64,000 bases of DNA from an uncultured Rhizobium sp. (GCA_945952415.1 CAMFIF010000005.1:1-64000), one strand, 5' to 3'; positions 1 through 10,144 are shown, numbered from the stretch's first letter. Numbers and translations are program-made. Notes: a model not told the origin generated them from the sequence alone.

Positions 1-1
1 C

Positions 2-154
2 TCGACCTACCAGATCCTGTCGCGCGGCACGCCGAACCTCGAAAACGAGACCTGGACCGCTTCGGCCAACGTCATCAACGGCACCTCCACGCCTGAAGAT
101 GCGGCCAAGAAGCTGCAGGAAGGCCTGGACAGCTGGTACAAGCCGGCGAAGTAA
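2..154 (+). CDS. Sugar ABC transporter substrate-binding protein, C-terminal end (partial)
   Basis: Only the last 50 residues and the TAA stop lie in the window; the gene begins upstream. The tail contains a stretch of small and polar residues (TWTASANVINGTSTPEDAA) followed by a helix ending in LDSWYKPAK, as at the C-terminus of family 1 extracellular sugar-binding proteins. The two permease genes that follow on the same strand, and the MalK-type ATPase further on, support this reading. The substrate cannot be told from this fragment. Confidence 0.7.
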   Translation, partial: STYQILSRGTPNLENETWTASANVINGTSTPEDAAKKLQEGLDSWYKPAK

Positions 155-232
155 GGTGTGAAACAAGCGCCGGCATCCCTAAACCGGGTGCCGGCCCTTC
201 ATGTGTGCACGTCGGGGCTTCGGCATAGATGC

Positions 233-331
233 CGTCATCCTCGGGCTTGTCCCGAGGATCTACCGGGCTATCCGCCACGCAAGAATTTGCCGAAAGGGCA
301 GCAGATCCTCGGGACAAGCCCGAGGATGACG
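233..331. repeat. Nested palindromic intergenic repeat (rhizobial CCTCGGG type)
   Basis: Two arms, 233-261 and 303-331, are perfect 29-base reverse complements separated by 41 bases. Each arm is itself a hairpin: ATCCTCGGG and CCCGAGGAT around a CTTGT or ACAAG centre. The element lies between the binding-protein gene and the first permease, so it could form a strong mRNA structure that lowers permease expression relative to the binding protein. Palindromes of this kind are scattered through rhizobial genomes; assignment to a named family is from memory. Confidence 0.75.
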
Positions 332-398
332 TCCAGGCGGCAGCAAAGCCATGCCAGGAAACGCATGGAACCAATTCTATCGATCAGGGGGAGCGATC

Positions 399-1349
399 AT
401 GACATCGATGGATGAGACCGGGGCCATGGCGCCGATCAAGCGGCCGACCCGCTGGCACATTCTGGTGTTTCTCACGCCGGCGCTCATTATCTACACCATC
501 GTGATGATCCTGCCGCTGTTCCAGACGCTGTGGCTGTCCCTCTTCAACGTGACGAAGGAAGGCACGCCCGTCTTCGTCGGGCTCGGCAATTTCAAGGTGC
601 TGTTCGGCGATGCCCGCTGGGCCGCCGATTTCTGGAACGCGCTGAAGAACAACCTGATCTTCTTTGCCGTGCACATGCTGGTGCAGAACCCGATCGGCGT
701 GGCGCTTGCTGCGATGCTGTCCATCCCGAAGCTGCGCTTTGCCTCCTTTTATCGCACCGCGATCTTCCTGCCGACGCTGCTCTCCTTCGTGATCGTCGGC
801 TTCATCTGGAAGCTCATCCTCTCGCCGCTCTGGGGCGTTGCGCCCTGGCTGATGGGCCTCGTCGGCGCGAAAAGCCTCTTCCTGCCCTGGCTCGGCCTGC
901 CGAGCACGGCGCTGATCACCGTGTCGCTCATCTCCGTCTGGCAATATGTCGGCATTCCGATGATGCTGATCTATGCGGCGCTCCTCAACATTCCCGACGA
1001 GGTGATCGAGGCCGCCGAATGCGACGGCATCACCGGCTGGGCGCAGTTCTGGAAGATCAAGCTGCCGCTGGTGCTGCCGGCGATCGGCATCATCTCGATC
1101 CTCACCTTTGTCGGCAATTTCAACGCCTTCGACCTTGTTTACACCGTGCAGGGCGCACTGGCCGGGCCGGACGGATCGACCGACATTCTGGGCACGCTGC
1201 TCTACCGCACCTTCTTCGGCTTCCAGCTGCAGCTCGGCGACCGCTCCATGGGCGCCACCATCGCAACGGTGATGTTCCTGATCATCCTTGCGGGCGTGTC
1301 GCTTTATCTCTTCATCATCCAGCGGCGCATCCGCCGCTACCAGTTCTGA
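399..1349 (+). CDS. Sugar ABC transporter permease, MalF/UgpA type
   Basis: A 316-residue inner-membrane protein with about six hydrophobic segments. The first follows a short basic cytoplasmic N-terminus (KRPTRWHILVFLTPALIIY). The conserved EAA loop that contacts the ATPase is visible as EAAECDGITGWAQFWKIKLP near residue 205. The start at 399 is preferred over an in-frame ATG at 351 because it has a GGGGGAG Shine-Dalgarno just upstream and gives the usual length. It is the first of two permeases in the operon and pairs with the next gene. Confidence 0.9.
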   Translation: MTSMDETGAMAPIKRPTRWHILVFLTPALIIYTIVMILPLFQTLWLSLFNVTKEGTPVFVGLGNFKVLFGDARWAADFWNALKNNLIFFAVHMLVQNPIGVALAAMLSIPKLRFASFYRTAIFLPTLLSFVIVGFIWKLILSPLWGVAPWLMGLVGAKSLFLPWLGLPSTALITVSLISVWQYVGIPMMLIYAALLNIPDEVIEAAECDGITGWAQFWKIKLPLVLPAIGIISILTFVGNFNAFDLVYTVQGALAGPDGSTDILGTLLYRTFFGFQLQLGDRSMGATIATVMFLIILAGVSLYLFIIQRRIRRYQF

Positions 1350-1367
1350 TCCCGGGGGAGGTCCGTC

Positions 1368-2207
1368 ATGTCCAAGGCACGCACATCGCCCATCCGCGCC
1401 GGCTTCGTCCATCTTGCCCTCGGCGGCTATACGCTGATCGCGCTCTTCCCTGTCTTCCTCACCATCGTGAATTCCTTCAAGGATCGCGGCTCGATCTTCC
1501 GCTCGCCGCTGCAATTGCCGGGGCCGTCGAGCTTCAGTCTTGTCGGCTATGAAACGGTGCTGAAGCAGGGCGATTTCGTCGGTTATTTCACCAACAGCCT
1601 GACGGTGACCTGCGTCTCGATCTTCCTCGTGCTGCTCTTCGGCGCGATGGCGGCCTTTGCCCTTTCGGAATACCGCTTCAAGGGCAATGCGCTGATGGGG
1701 CTCTATCTCTCGCTCGGCATCATGATCCCGATCCGCCTCGGTACGGTGGCGATCCTGCAGGGCATGGTGGCGACCGGTCTCGTCAACACGCTGACGGCGC
1801 TCGTCCTCGTCTATACCGCGCAGGGCCTGCCGCTTGCGGTCTTCATCCTCTCGGAATTCATGCGGACCGTCTCCGACGACCTCAAGAATGCCGGTCGCAT
1901 CGACGGGCTTTCCGAATATGCGATCTTCTTCCGCCTCGTGCTTCCCCTCGTCAGGCCTGCCATGGCGACTGTCGCGGTCTTCACCATGATCCCGATCTGG
2001 AACGATCTCTGGTTCCCGCTGATCCTTGCGCCGGCGGAAGCCACCAAGACCATCACGCTTGGCAGCCAGGTCTTCATCGGCCAGTTCGTCACCGACTGGA
2101 ACGCGGTTCTCTCGGCGCTCTCGCTTGCGATCTTCCCGGTTCTCGTCCTCTACATGATCTTCTCGCGGCAGCTCATCCGCGGCATCACCTCGGGAGCAGT
2201 GAAATGA
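1368..2207 (+). CDS. Sugar ABC transporter permease, MalG/UgpE type
   Basis: A 279-residue inner-membrane protein with about six hydrophobic spans, the typical length for the MalG-like partner permease. The EAA-type loop appears as KNAGRIDGLSEYAIFFRLVLP, about two thirds along. A GGGGGAGG Shine-Dalgarno precedes the ATG. The stop overlaps the next start (ATGA at 2204-2207), so the genes are translationally coupled. Confidence 0.9.
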   Translation: MSKARTSPIRAGFVHLALGGYTLIALFPVFLTIVNSFKDRGSIFRSPLQLPGPSSFSLVGYETVLKQGDFVGYFTNSLTVTCVSIFLVLLFGAMAAFALSEYRFKGNALMGLYLSLGIMIPIRLGTVAILQGMVATGLVNTLTALVLVYTAQGLPLAVFILSEFMRTVSDDLKNAGRIDGLSEYAIFFRLVLPLVRPAMATVAVFTMIPIWNDLWFPLILAPAEATKTITLGSQVFIGQFVTDWNAVLSALSLAIFPVLVLYMIFSRQLIRGITSGAVK

Positions 2208-3259
2208 CCGACAGTCCCTTGCGCGTTCTCGTTGCCGGGCTCGGCAATATGGGCCGCAGCCATGCACTCGCCTATCACCGCAATCCGGGTTTCGAGATTG
2301 CCGCTCTCGTCAACCGGTCGGCACCCCGGCTCGACGGGGAGCTTTCGGGCTATGAGATCCTGCCGGATTTCAATACGGCGCTGGCCGAGCTGAAGCCGGA
2401 TGTCGCGTCGATCAACACCTATTCCGACAGCCATGCGGATTATGCCGTCGCTGCGCTCGAAGCGGGCTGCCATGTGTTCGTGGAAAAGCCGCTCGCGACC
2501 ACGGTTGCCGATGCGGAGCGGGTGGTTGCCGCCGCGAAGGCCAACGGGCGCAAGCTGGTGATCGGCTATATCCTCCGGCATCATCCGTCCTGGATGCGCC
2601 TCATCGAGGAGGCGCGTTCGCTCGGCGGGCCTTACGTCTTCCGCATGAACCTCAACCAGCAGTCTTCGGGCCCCACCTGGGAGACTCACAAGGCGCTGAT
2701 GCAGACGACGTCTCCTATTGTCGATTGCGGCGTGCATTACGTTGACGTGATGTGCCAGATCACCGATTCCCGTCCGGTCGAGGTGCGCGGCATGGGGCTT
2801 CGCCTCTCGGACGAGGTGGCACCCGACATGTATAATTACGGGCATCTTCAGGTTCTCTTCGAGGACGGGTCCGTCGGCTGGTACGAGGCCGGCTGGGGGC
2901 CGATGATTTCGGAGACCGCCTTCTTCGTGAAGGACGTGATGTCGCCGAACGGCTCCGTTTCCATCGTGATGGAAAATGCGAAATCCGACGATATCGACGC
3001 TCATACCAAGACGGCGATGATCCGGGTGCACAGGGCGCGGCGCGGGGCCGATGGCCGCTTTGCCGAGCCCGATCTCGACCTCAGGATGGACGGTGAACCG
3101 GGACACCAGGATCTCTGCGAGCGGGAACAGGCCTTCCTGCTGAAGGCCATTCGCGAGGACCTGGATTTGGGCCGCCACATGCAGGACGCGGTCAGTTCGC
3201 TGCGCGTATGCCTGGCGGCGGATGAAAGTGTGCGGACCGGCAAGCCGGTTCTGATTTAA
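2204..3259 (+). CDS. Gfo/Idh/MocA family NAD(P)-dependent oxidoreductase
   Basis: A 351-residue cytoplasmic sugar or cyclitol dehydrogenase. The N-terminal Rossmann fold shows [17 protein letters not shown]; the family signature [10 protein letters not shown], with the conserved EKP lysine, follows near residue 94. The C-terminal half is the beta-sheet substrate domain, with a probable catalytic histidine in VDCGVHYVD. Its place inside the transporter operon, overlapping the upstream permease by four bases, suggests it acts on the imported sugar. The exact substrate cannot be read from sequence. Confidence 0.88.
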   Translation: MTDSPLRVLVAGLGNMGRSHALAYHRNPGFEIAALVNRSAPRLDGELSGYEILPDFNTALAELKPDVASINTYSDSHADYAVAALEAGCHVFVEKPLATTVADAERVVAAAKANGRKLVIGYILRHHPSWMRLIEEARSLGGPYVFRMNLNQQSSGPTWETHKALMQTTSPIVDCGVHYVDVMCQITDSRPVEVRGMGLRLSDEVAPDMYNYGHLQVLFEDGSVGWYEAGWGPMISETAFFVKDVMSPNGSVSIVMENAKSDDIDAHTKTAMIRVHRARRGADGRFAEPDLDLRMDGEPGHQDLCEREQAFLLKAIREDLDLGRHMQDAVSSLRVCLAADESVRTGKPVLI

Positions 3260-3272
3260 GGGGGAATTTGCC

Positions 3273-4271
3273 GTGGGCGCGCTTCAGCTTCAGAATATCC
3301 GCAAGACCTTCGGGGCCCATGAGGTCCTGAAAGGCATCGATCTCGACGTGAAGGACGGCGAATTCGTGATCTTCGTCGGCCCCTCCGGCTGCGGGAAATC
3401 CACGCTTCTTCGGGTGATCGCCGGCCTCGAGGATGCCTCGACCGGCAGCATCCGCATCGACGGGCAGGAGGTGGCGACCGTGCCGCCGGCCAAGCGCGGC
3501 ATCGCCATGGTCTTCCAGTCCTATGCGCTTTATCCGCATCTCACGGTGAAGGACAATATGGGCCTCGGCCTCAAGCAGGCCGGAACGGACAAGGCGGAGA
3601 TCGAAAAGCGGGTTGCCAAGGCTGCCGCCATGCTCTCGCTCGAACCCTATCTTGCCCGTCGTCCGGCGGAGCTTTCCGGCGGCCAGCGCCAGCGCGTCGC
3701 CATCGGCCGCGCCATCGTGCGCGAGCCGAAGCTTTTCCTCTTCGACGAGCCGCTCTCGAACCTCGATGCGGCGCTGCGCGTGCAGACCCGGCTGGAAATC
3801 GCCAGGCTGCACCGCGACCTCAAGGCAACGATGATCTACGTCACGCACGACCAGGTCGAAGCGATGACGCTGGCGGACAAGATCGTCGTGCTTTCGGCCG
3901 GTGCGATCGAGCAGGTGGGTTCGCCCATGGAGCTTTACAATCGCCCGGCCAATCTCTTTGTCGCGGGCTTCATCGGTTCGCCGCAGATGAACTTCATCGA
4001 TGGCGGCCGTCTCGGTGAAAGCGTCGCCACAATAGGCATTCGTCCCGAGCATATTTCGCTCTCGCGCGACAGTGGTACATGGAAGGGCAAGGCGGTGCAT
4101 GTGGAGCATCTCGGTGCCGACACCATCGTCTATCTCGAAACGGAGACGGCGGGCCTCGTGACGGTGCGGCTTTTCGGCGAGCATCACGTCAACCCTGACG
4201 ATATCGTCTATGCCACCCCGGACGCCACGCAGATGCATCGCTTCGATGCGGCGGGCAAGGCGATCCGTTAA
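3273..4271 (+). CDS. Sugar ABC transporter ATP-binding protein, MalK/UgpC type
   Basis: A 332-residue ATPase that would energise the two permeases. Walker A is GPSGCGKST near residue 36, the ABC signature is [14 protein letters not shown], Walker B is [13 protein letters not shown], and the H-loop is [14 protein letters not shown]. The regulatory C-terminal domain ([10 protein letters not shown]) is present but the whole is a little shorter than the usual 350-370 residues. The start codon is GTG at 3273 behind a GGGGGA Shine-Dalgarno, 13 bases after the oxidoreductase stop. Confidence 0.93.
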   Translation: MGALQLQNIRKTFGAHEVLKGIDLDVKDGEFVIFVGPSGCGKSTLLRVIAGLEDASTGSIRIDGQEVATVPPAKRGIAMVFQSYALYPHLTVKDNMGLGLKQAGTDKAEIEKRVAKAAAMLSLEPYLARRPAELSGGQRQRVAIGRAIVREPKLFLFDEPLSNLDAALRVQTRLEIARLHRDLKATMIYVTHDQVEAMTLADKIVVLSAGAIEQVGSPMELYNRPANLFVAGFIGSPQMNFIDGGRLGESVATIGIRPEHISLSRDSGTWKGKAVHVEHLGADTIVYLETETAGLVTVRLFGEHHVNPDDIVYATPDATQMHRFDAAGKAIR

Positions 4272-4316
4272 CCCGCCAGCTTTGAGCGCTTGGCGGAGAC
4301 CAACAGGACAGGACGC

Positions 4317-5228
4317 ATGATCGTTTGCTTCGATATCGGCGGCACCGCCATCAAGGGCGCCTATGCCAGGGGGCCGGAAGAGATTGAAACCCTGCCGCGG
4401 GTCAGCACGCCGCTTCAGGATTTCGACGCCTTTGTCGGTGTTCTGAAATCCGTGATTGCGGGCGCGCCCGAGCCGGTCTCCTGTGTCAGCATCTCGATTA
4501 CCGGCGTGATCGATGCGGACACCCGGCTGATCACGGTCGCCAATATTCCCTGTCTCGACCAGCGCCCGATCGAAGCGGATCTCGAAACGGCACTGCAATT
4601 GCCTGTCATCGTCTCCAACGATGCGGATTGCCTGGCCATGGCCGAATATGGCACTGGCGCAGGCAAGGGGCACCGGGTGGTTTTCGGCGTCATTCTCGGA
4701 ACCGGTGTCGGCGGGGGGCTCGTCATCGATGGCGAACTGATCAACAGCGATGGCGGTTTTGCCGGCGAATGGGGGCATGGACCGGCCGCGCCACGCTTTG
4801 GCGGTACGCCCGAGACCGAGCTTCCCGCCTTTGCCTGCGGCTGCGGCCTGAAAGGCTGCCTCGACGCTACGGTGAGCGCCCGCGGCATGGAAAAAATGCA
4901 TCGCTATCTCTGCGCCGAGGAAAAGACGAGCGAGGACATCACTGCCGCCTGGCTTGCGGGCGACGAGAAGGCCACGCGCACCATCGATGTTCTCTGCGAT
5001 GTCACGGCCGGGCCGCTGGCCATGCTTGTCAATACTGTCGGCGCGGGTATCGTACCTGTCGGGGGCGGGCTTGCCCGCTGCGTGCCGCTGATCGAGGAGA
5101 TCGACCGGCGGGTGCGTGCGCGCATCCTCAAGAAGCTTTCCCGGCCGCTGGTCGTGCCTGGTCTCTGCACCATCGAGCCGGGTCTTGTCGGGGCTGCCGT
5201 GCTCGCCTTCAACCGGGGGCATGCATGA
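4317..5228 (+). CDS. ROK family sugar kinase
   Basis: A 303-residue ROK protein without the N-terminal DNA-binding domain of ROK repressors, so it reads as a kinase. The N-terminus has the phosphate loop FDIGGTAIKGAY. The central block GVILGTGVGGGLVIDGEL and the zinc site CGCGLKGCLD fit glucokinase or N-acetylhexosamine kinases of this family. The start at 4317 has an AGGACAGGA Shine-Dalgarno; an in-frame TTG at 4290 is less likely. It probably phosphorylates the sugar delivered by the transporter. It overlaps cutC by four bases (ATGA). Confidence 0.85.
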   Translation: MIVCFDIGGTAIKGAYARGPEEIETLPRVSTPLQDFDAFVGVLKSVIAGAPEPVSCVSISITGVIDADTRLITVANIPCLDQRPIEADLETALQLPVIVSNDADCLAMAEYGTGAGKGHRVVFGVILGTGVGGGLVIDGELINSDGGFAGEWGHGPAAPRFGGTPETELPAFACGCGLKGCLDATVSARGMEKMHRYLCAEEKTSEDITAAWLAGDEKATRTIDVLCDVTAGPLAMLVNTVGAGIVPVGGGLARCVPLIEEIDRRVRARILKKLSRPLVVPGLCTIEPGLVGAAVLAFNRGHA

Positions 5229-5944
5229 GACGACGGCTGCTTGAGGTTTGCGTCGACGACGCATCCGGGCTGGAGGCAGCGATCGCCGGCGGCGCGGACC
5301 GGATCGAACTCTGCAGCGCGCTTTCCGTCGGCGGGCTCACACCGTCTCCCGGTCTCATGGCGCTGGCCGCGGAGGCACCGGTGCCGGTCTATGCAATGAT
5401 CCGTCCCCGTGCCGGGTCCTTCCTCTATGGCGAGGCGGACCTGCGGCAGATGGAAAACGACATTCGCACCGTTGCCGGCTTCGGCCTCGAAGGCATCGTC
5501 ATCGGCGCCAATCATGCGGATGGGCGGCTGGACGAAGGCGCTCTTGCGCGGCTCCTGGCGGCTGCCGAAGGACTTCCCGCCACGCTGCACCGGGCCATCG
5601 ATCTCGTGCCCGAAATAGACGAGGCCGTGGATCTCGCCGTTTCGCTGGGCTTCGAGCGCATTCTCACCTCGGGCGGGGAAAAGACCGCACTTGCAGGACT
5701 TGAGCGGATCGCCCGCATGGCGGCCCGCGCCGCGGGGCGGATCGAAATCATGCCGGGCTCCGGCATCACGCTGGAGACGGTCGACCCCATTCTCGCACGC
5801 CTGCCCGATGCGGATATTCACGCTTCCTGCTCCTCGCCGGGGGCGGCGGAGCCGGAGAACGTACTGTCCCTCGGCTTTGCGTCCGGCCCGCTGAAGCGGA
5901 CCGATGCGGCGAAGGTGCGGGCGCTGAAGGCGCGTATCTCCTGA
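5225..5944 (+). CDS. cutC: CutC family protein
   Basis: A 239-residue TIM-barrel protein. Family hallmarks are LLEVCVDD at the N-terminus, AGGADRIELCSAL, GGLTPSPGL, MIRPRAGSFLY, HRAIDL, ILTSGG and IMPGSGI. CutC was named for copper homeostasis but its molecular role is unsettled. It closes this sugar operon, overlapping the ROK kinase by ATGA, which argues for a role linked to carbohydrate metabolism here. The copper genes of this window are 36 kb away. Confidence 0.92.
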   Translation: MRRRLLEVCVDDASGLEAAIAGGADRIELCSALSVGGLTPSPGLMALAAEAPVPVYAMIRPRAGSFLYGEADLRQMENDIRTVAGFGLEGIVIGANHADGRLDEGALARLLAAAEGLPATLHRAIDLVPEIDEAVDLAVSLGFERILTSGGEKTALAGLERIARMAARAAGRIEIMPGSGITLETVDPILARLPDADIHASCSSPGAAEPENVLSLGFASGPLKRTDAAKVRALKARIS

Positions 5945-5951
5945 AATGAAA

Positions 5952-5972
5952 ATCCCGAGCCTTGCCCGGGAT
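5952..5972. other. Short inverted repeat between convergent operons
   Basis: ATCCCG and CGGGAT face each other around nine bases in the 37-base gap between cutC (plus) and cysA (minus). There is no T-run. It resembles a shorter, diverged version of the arm of the repeat at 233-331. It may act as a weak bidirectional 3' end. Confidence 0.35.
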
Positions 5973-5981
5973 CTATCGTAG

Positions 5982-7019
5982 TCAGACGGGGAAGAGCTTC
6001 CAGCGCGTCGGGCGGAAGCCGATCTTTTTCGGATCGAGCCGTGCGGCCTGTTCCGGCGTCACTTCCAGCTCCACATGGGCGCCGCTGCCGAGTGCCACTT
6101 CCACATGGCGGGTACCTGCCACGCGACGGGTGGAAGCGATTTGGCCCTCGAAATGGGGCGTGTCGTCTTCGACCAGGACGATATCCTGCGGGCGGAAATA
6201 GAGCAGCGCCTCGCCATGTTTGTCCTCGGCGGCCGCCATGCCGAGCGTCTTGCCCTGAAAGCGGATCTCGCCGCCATCCACATCGACCCTGAGGCAGTTG
6301 GATTCGCCGATGAAGCCGAAGACGAAAGGCGAGTTGGGGCTGTCATAGACCTCGTCCGGCGTGCCGACCTGTTCGATCTTGCCCTGACTCATCACCACGA
6401 CGCGATCGGCAAGTTCCAGCGCTTCTTCCTGGTCATGGGTGACGAAAACGGTGGTATGCCCGGTGCGGTCATGGATTTCGCGCAGCCATTTGCGGAGATC
6501 CTTGCGCACCTGCGCATCCAGCGCGCCGAAGGGCTCGTCGAGCAGCAGCACGTTCGGCTCCACGGCCATGGCACGGGCAAGCGCCACGCGCTGCCGCTGG
6601 CCGCCGGAGAGCTGGGTGGGATAGCGCCCTTCCATGCCGGTGAGCTGTACGAGATCGAGCAGCTCCTTGGCCCGCCGGCGGATTTCGGCCTTGGGCGGAC
6701 GGGTCGCGCGCGGGCGCACCGTCAGGCCGAAGCCGATATTGTCGAGCACCGTCATGTGCCGGAACAGCGCGTAGTGCTGGAACACGAAGCCGATATTCCG
6801 CTCCTGGACCGTCTTTTCAGAGGCATCCGTTTCGCCAAAGAAGATCCGGCCTTCCGTCGGCGTTTCGAGCCCCGCAATCAGGCGCAGAAGCGTGGTCTTG
6901 CCGGAGCCCGAAGGGCCGAGAAGCGCGATCAGTTCGCCGGAGCGAATATCGAGCGAGACGTCGTGAAGCGCCGGAAACCGGCCGAATTCCTTGCGGATGT
7001 TTTGTACCTTGACTTCCAT
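5982..7019 (-). CDS. cysA: Sulfate/thiosulfate ABC transporter ATP-binding protein CysA
   Basis: A 345-residue ATPase for sulfate or thiosulfate import. Walker [10 protein letters not shown], signature [14 protein letters not shown], Walker [14 protein letters not shown] and H-loop [14 protein letters not shown] are all present. The CysA-type linker [12 protein letters not shown] and a TOBE-like C-terminus follow. It is the last gene of a four-gene minus-strand operon (cysP, cysT, cysW, cysA), and its start lies seven bases after the cysW stop. Confidence 0.95.
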   Translation of the reverse strand: MEVKVQNIRKEFGRFPALHDVSLDIRSGELIALLGPSGSGKTTLLRLIAGLETPTEGRIFFGETDASEKTVQERNIGFVFQHYALFRHMTVLDNIGFGLTVRPRATRPPKAEIRRRAKELLDLVQLTGMEGRYPTQLSGGQRQRVALARAMAVEPNVLLLDEPFGALDAQVRKDLRKWLREIHDRTGHTTVFVTHDQEEALELADRVVVMSQGKIEQVGTPDEVYDSPNSPFVFGFIGESNCLRVDVDGGEIRFQGKTLGMAAAEDKHGEALLYFRPQDIVLVEDDTPHFEGQIASTRRVAGTRHVEVALGSGAHVELEVTPEQAARLDPKKIGFRPTRWKLFPV

Positions 7020-7026
7020 TGTTCCC

Positions 7027-7887
7027 TCAGTGGCGGCGGCTGGCGGAAAGTTCGGCGCTGAAATGATGCTCGAGCAGGGCTTTCAGGACCAGGGTGACCA
7101 GCGCCAGCAGCGCCAGAAGCGTGGCGACGGCAAAGGCAGCCACGAAGTTATATTCGTTATAGAGGATCTCCACCTGCAGGGGCATGGTGTTCGTCTGGCC
7201 GCGAATATGGCCAGAGACGACCGAAACCGCCCCGAATTCGCCCATGGCGCGGGCATTGCAGAGAAGAACGCCGTAAAGCAGGCCCCATTTGATGTTCGGC
7301 AGCGTGACATGCCAGAAGGTCTGCCAGCCGCTGGCGCCCAGCGAAAGCGCCGCTTCCTCATCTGCATTGCCCTGTTCCTGCATCAGCGGAATGAGCTCCC
7401 GCGCGACGAAGGGGAAGGTGATGAAGACGGTTGCGAGCACCAGACCCGGCACGGCGAAGATGATCTGGATGCCGTTGCTCTGCAGCCAGGGGCCCAACAG
7501 CCCCTGTGCCCCGAAGAGCAGCACGAAGACGAGGCCCGAAATGACCGGCGAGACCGAGAAGGGCAGGTCGATCAGCGTGGAGAGGACGGCCTTGCCCTTG
7601 AATTCGAACTTCGCGATCGTCCAGGCCGCGACCACGCCGAAGACGAGGTTGAGCGGCACCGAGATGCCGGCGACCAGCAGGGTGAGGCGGATCGCCGAGA
7701 AGGTCTCGGGGTCTGACAGCGATTCGAGAAAAGCCGGAAAGCCCTTTCGCAGCGCCTCGGTGAAGACCGCCAGGAGCGGCATGACCAGCACCAGGAGCAG
7801 GAAGATCAGCGACAGGCCGATCAACAGTGCCCGGGCAAAGGGCGTTTCCGTGGTGACGCCCTGATCCTGCGGGGGATTATGCGCCAT
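7027..7887 (-). CDS. cysW: Sulfate ABC transporter permease CysW
   Basis: A 286-residue permease with about six hydrophobic segments. The EAA loop is [21 protein letters not shown], and the CysW-type block [18 protein letters not shown] follows. Two in-frame ATGs, at 7893 and 7887, lie six bases apart; the second is chosen because the GGAG Shine-Dalgarno is eight bases from it and only two from the first. The 5' end overlaps the cysT stop by about ten bases, as expected for coupled translation. Confidence 0.93.
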   Translation of the reverse strand: MAHNPPQDQGVTTETPFARALLIGLSLIFLLLVLVMPLLAVFTEALRKGFPAFLESLSDPETFSAIRLTLLVAGISVPLNLVFGVVAAWTIAKFEFKGKAVLSTLIDLPFSVSPVISGLVFVLLFGAQGLLGPWLQSNGIQIIFAVPGLVLATVFITFPFVARELIPLMQEQGNADEEAALSLGASGWQTFWHVTLPNIKWGLLYGVLLCNARAMGEFGAVSVVSGHIRGQTNTMPLQVEILYNEYNFVAAFAVATLLALLALVTLVLKALLEHHFSAELSASRRH

Positions 7888-8734
7888 AGCCATATCTCCT
7901 GCGGCTCCAGGCCTGAATGAGGTTGATGACGAAGAGCATGGAGAAGGAGATGAGCAGCATGACCACCGCAATGGCGGTGGCGGCCGGATAGTTGAACTCC
8001 TCGAGCTTGATGACGATGAGCAGCGGCGCGATCTCCGACTTGAAGGGCAGGTTGCCGGCGATGAAAATGACGGAGCCATATTCGCCGACACCCCGGGCAA
8101 AGGCGAGCGAAAAGCCGGTGAGAACCGCAGGCGCAAGCCCGGGCAGGAGGACCCGGAACACGGTTTGCAGGCGGTTCGCCCCGAGCGTGGCGGCGGCTTC
8201 CTCGACCTCGCGGTCGATCTCTTCCATGACCGGCTGCACGGTGCGCACGACGAAGGGCAGGCCGACGAAGATGAGGGCGATGACGATGCCGACCGGTGTG
8301 AAGGCGACCTTGAGGCCAAGCAGAGCCAGAGGCGCACCAATCCAGCCCTTCGGCGCGTAGAGCGTGGTCAGCGCGATGCCCGCGACGGCCGTCGGCAGGG
8401 CGAAGGGCAGGTCCACCATGCTGTCGACGATCTTCTTGCCGGGAAACTGGTAGCGGACCAGGACCCAGGCCAGAAGCGTGCCGAAGACCACATTGGCGAG
8501 CGCGGCGATGAAAGCACAGCCAAAGCTGATCCAGAGCGCATTGAGAGTGCGTCTTTCAAAAGCCAGGGACCAGAAATCATGCCAGCCCAGCGCGGCCGAT
8601 TTGAAGAAAAGGCCGGCGAGCGGGATGAGGACGATGAGTGTCAGCCAGACAAGCGTATAACCGAGCGCCCACCGGAAGCCCGGTAGAACGCTCGGTTGTC
8701 TGAACTGCCACCCTGAGGAGGCCGATCGGGTCAT
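7877..8734 (-). CDS. cysT: Sulfate ABC transporter permease CysT
   Basis: A 285-residue permease with about six hydrophobic spans and the EAA loop [21 protein letters not shown]. The block [19 protein letters not shown] is typical of CysT/CysU. It sits between the binding-protein gene (nine-base gap) and cysW (short overlap). No strong Shine-Dalgarno precedes the ATG, so translation may depend on readthrough from cysP. Confidence 0.93.
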   Translation of the reverse strand: MTRSASSGWQFRQPSVLPGFRWALGYTLVWLTLIVLIPLAGLFFKSAALGWHDFWSLAFERRTLNALWISFGCAFIAALANVVFGTLLAWVLVRYQFPGKKIVDSMVDLPFALPTAVAGIALTTLYAPKGWIGAPLALLGLKVAFTPVGIVIALIFVGLPFVVRTVQPVMEEIDREVEEAAATLGANRLQTVFRVLLPGLAPAVLTGFSLAFARGVGEYGSVIFIAGNLPFKSEIAPLLIVIKLEEFNYPAATAIAVVMLLISFSMLFVINLIQAWSRRRYGYGA

Positions 8735-8743
8735 TAGGGTCCG

Positions 8744-9769
8744 TTACTGTGCCGGTTGATAGATCTTGTCGAAGACGCCGCCATCGGCAAAGAACTCCGG
8801 CTGTGCCTTCGCCCATCCGCCGAAGTCCTCGATGGTGACGAGCTTGACATCGGCAAAGCGGGCAAGATCCGCCTTGTCAGCCAGGTCCGGCTTGGCCGGG
8901 CGGTAATAGTGCTTGGCGGCGAGTTTCTGCCCGACATCCGAGTAGAGATACTGGAGATAGGCTTCGGCCACCTTGCGGGTACCCTTGGCATCCACATTGC
9001 CGTCGACGAGGGCCACGGACGGTTCCGCCTTGATCGAGACGGACGGGGTCACGATCTCGAAATTGCCGGCGCCGAGCTCGTCGAGGGCCAGATAGGCCTC
9101 GTTTTCCCAGGCGAGAAGCACATCGCCCTGTTCGCGCTGCACGAAGGTGGTGGTCGAACCGCGGGCGCCCGTATCGAGAACAGGCACATGCTTGTAGAGT
9201 TCGGTCACGTAGGCCTTTGCCTTTTCGTCGTCGCCGCCATTGGCCTGACGGGCCCAGGCCCAGGCTGCCAGGAAGTTCCAGCGGGCGCCGCCTGATGTCT
9301 TCGGGTTCGGCGTGATGACCTGCACGTCATCCTTCACGAGATCGCCCCAGTCCTTGATGCCCTTCGGATTGCCCTTGCGGACGAGGAACACGATGGTGGA
9401 GGTGTAGGGCGCGGAATTGTTTTCCAGACGCTTCTTCCAGTCGGCCGGGATCTTGCCGGTCTTCTTGGCGATGGCATCCACATCCGCTTCGAGCGCCAGG
9501 GTCACCACATCGGCCTGAAGGCCGTCGATTACCGCACGTGCCTGCTTGCCGGAGCCGCCATGGGAGGTCTCGATCGTGACCGTCTCGCCTGAGTCCGCCT
9601 TCCACTTCTCGGCGAAAGCCGCATTGAAGTCCTTGTAGAATTCACGGGTCGGATCATAGCTCACATTCAGCAGGGCCTGATCGGCCCGCGCAGCCGGCGC
9701 CTGAACGCCGAGAGCCGCCCCGATGAGCAGACCCGCCGCCAGCACGTGCCTCATCAATTTCGTTTTCAT
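8744..9769 (-). CDS. Periplasmic sulfate-binding protein
   Basis: A 341-residue exported binding protein (Sbp/CysP family). The signal peptide runs from [10 protein letters not shown] to a probable cleavage site at ARA-DQ near residue 25. The mature part begins [17 protein letters not shown]; sulfate-pocket motifs [29 protein letters not shown] and [12 protein letters not shown] follow. The start at 9769 is chosen over an upstream in-frame codon because of an AAGGAGGTG Shine-Dalgarno. It is the first gene of the cys operon. Confidence 0.93.
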   Translation of the reverse strand: MKTKLMRHVLAAGLLIGAALGVQAPAARADQALLNVSYDPTREFYKDFNAAFAEKWKADSGETVTIETSHGGSGKQARAVIDGLQADVVTLALEADVDAIAKKTGKIPADWKKRLENNSAPYTSTIVFLVRKGNPKGIKDWGDLVKDDVQVITPNPKTSGGARWNFLAAWAWARQANGGDDEKAKAYVTELYKHVPVLDTGARGSTTTFVQREQGDVLLAWENEAYLALDELGAGNFEIVTPSVSIKAEPSVALVDGNVDAKGTRKVAEAYLQYLYSDVGQKLAAKHYYRPAKPDLADKADLARFADVKLVTIEDFGGWAKAQPEFFADGGVFDKIYQPAQ

Positions 9770-10144
9770 CGCCACCTCCTTGGTTTGCTGAACAAACTCT
9801 AGCAAACCGGTCGTGTTTCAGAACGGATGATTTTCCGACTTTCACCGGTCCCCGGAAAAACCTTACCCCGATTTAGCCACAATCGTAAACGGCACAACCC
9901 GCAGATGGCTCCACCCCGTTTTGGGAGAGGCGCACGGGGAACCGGAAATGGCCTTAAAGCGACACGGGCCGCAGGAATTTTCAAAGGCCCGGAGATTCAA
10001 CCGATTCAATCCCGGACAGGCCTTTCCCTGCCCCTTTACGGCCCCAGAATATGGTCTTACAGGCATTTTTACCCGGTAGGGCCGGGAGCCCGGCAGGCAT
10101 TCTTGCATGCGGACGGGATTGGACCACCAACAGGAGGAATGAGC
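9770..10144. other. Divergent intergenic region between the cys operon and fba
   Basis: 375 bases separate two divergent genes, so promoters for both must lie here. Apart from the cysP leader repeat, the only structures noticed are a small hairpin, GCCGGGAGCCCGGC, near 10089 and an AGGAGG Shine-Dalgarno at 10132. No convincing gene was found. Confidence 0.5.
9782..9808 (-). promoter_or_regulatory. Inverted repeat in the cysP leader
   Basis: GGTTTGCT (9782-9789) and AGCAAACC (9801-9808) form a perfect eight-base inverted repeat with an 11-base spacer. It ends directly before the AAGGAGGTG Shine-Dalgarno of the binding-protein gene. As DNA it could bind a regulator; as RNA it could hold a hairpin beside the ribosome site. 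It does not match a SAM riboswitch that I can recognise. Confidence 0.45.

Noticed and set aside
384..2267. A very long open frame on the minus strand across the permease genes
   Set aside because: It is a shadow: highly charged, R/D/E-rich, without domains, opposite two clear ABC permease genes. High-GC codon bias creates such frames throughout the window.
9770..10144. A possible SAM or other known riboswitch before cysP
   Set aside because: Only a simple eight-base inverted repeat is visible; I could not fit a known riboswitch consensus by eye.
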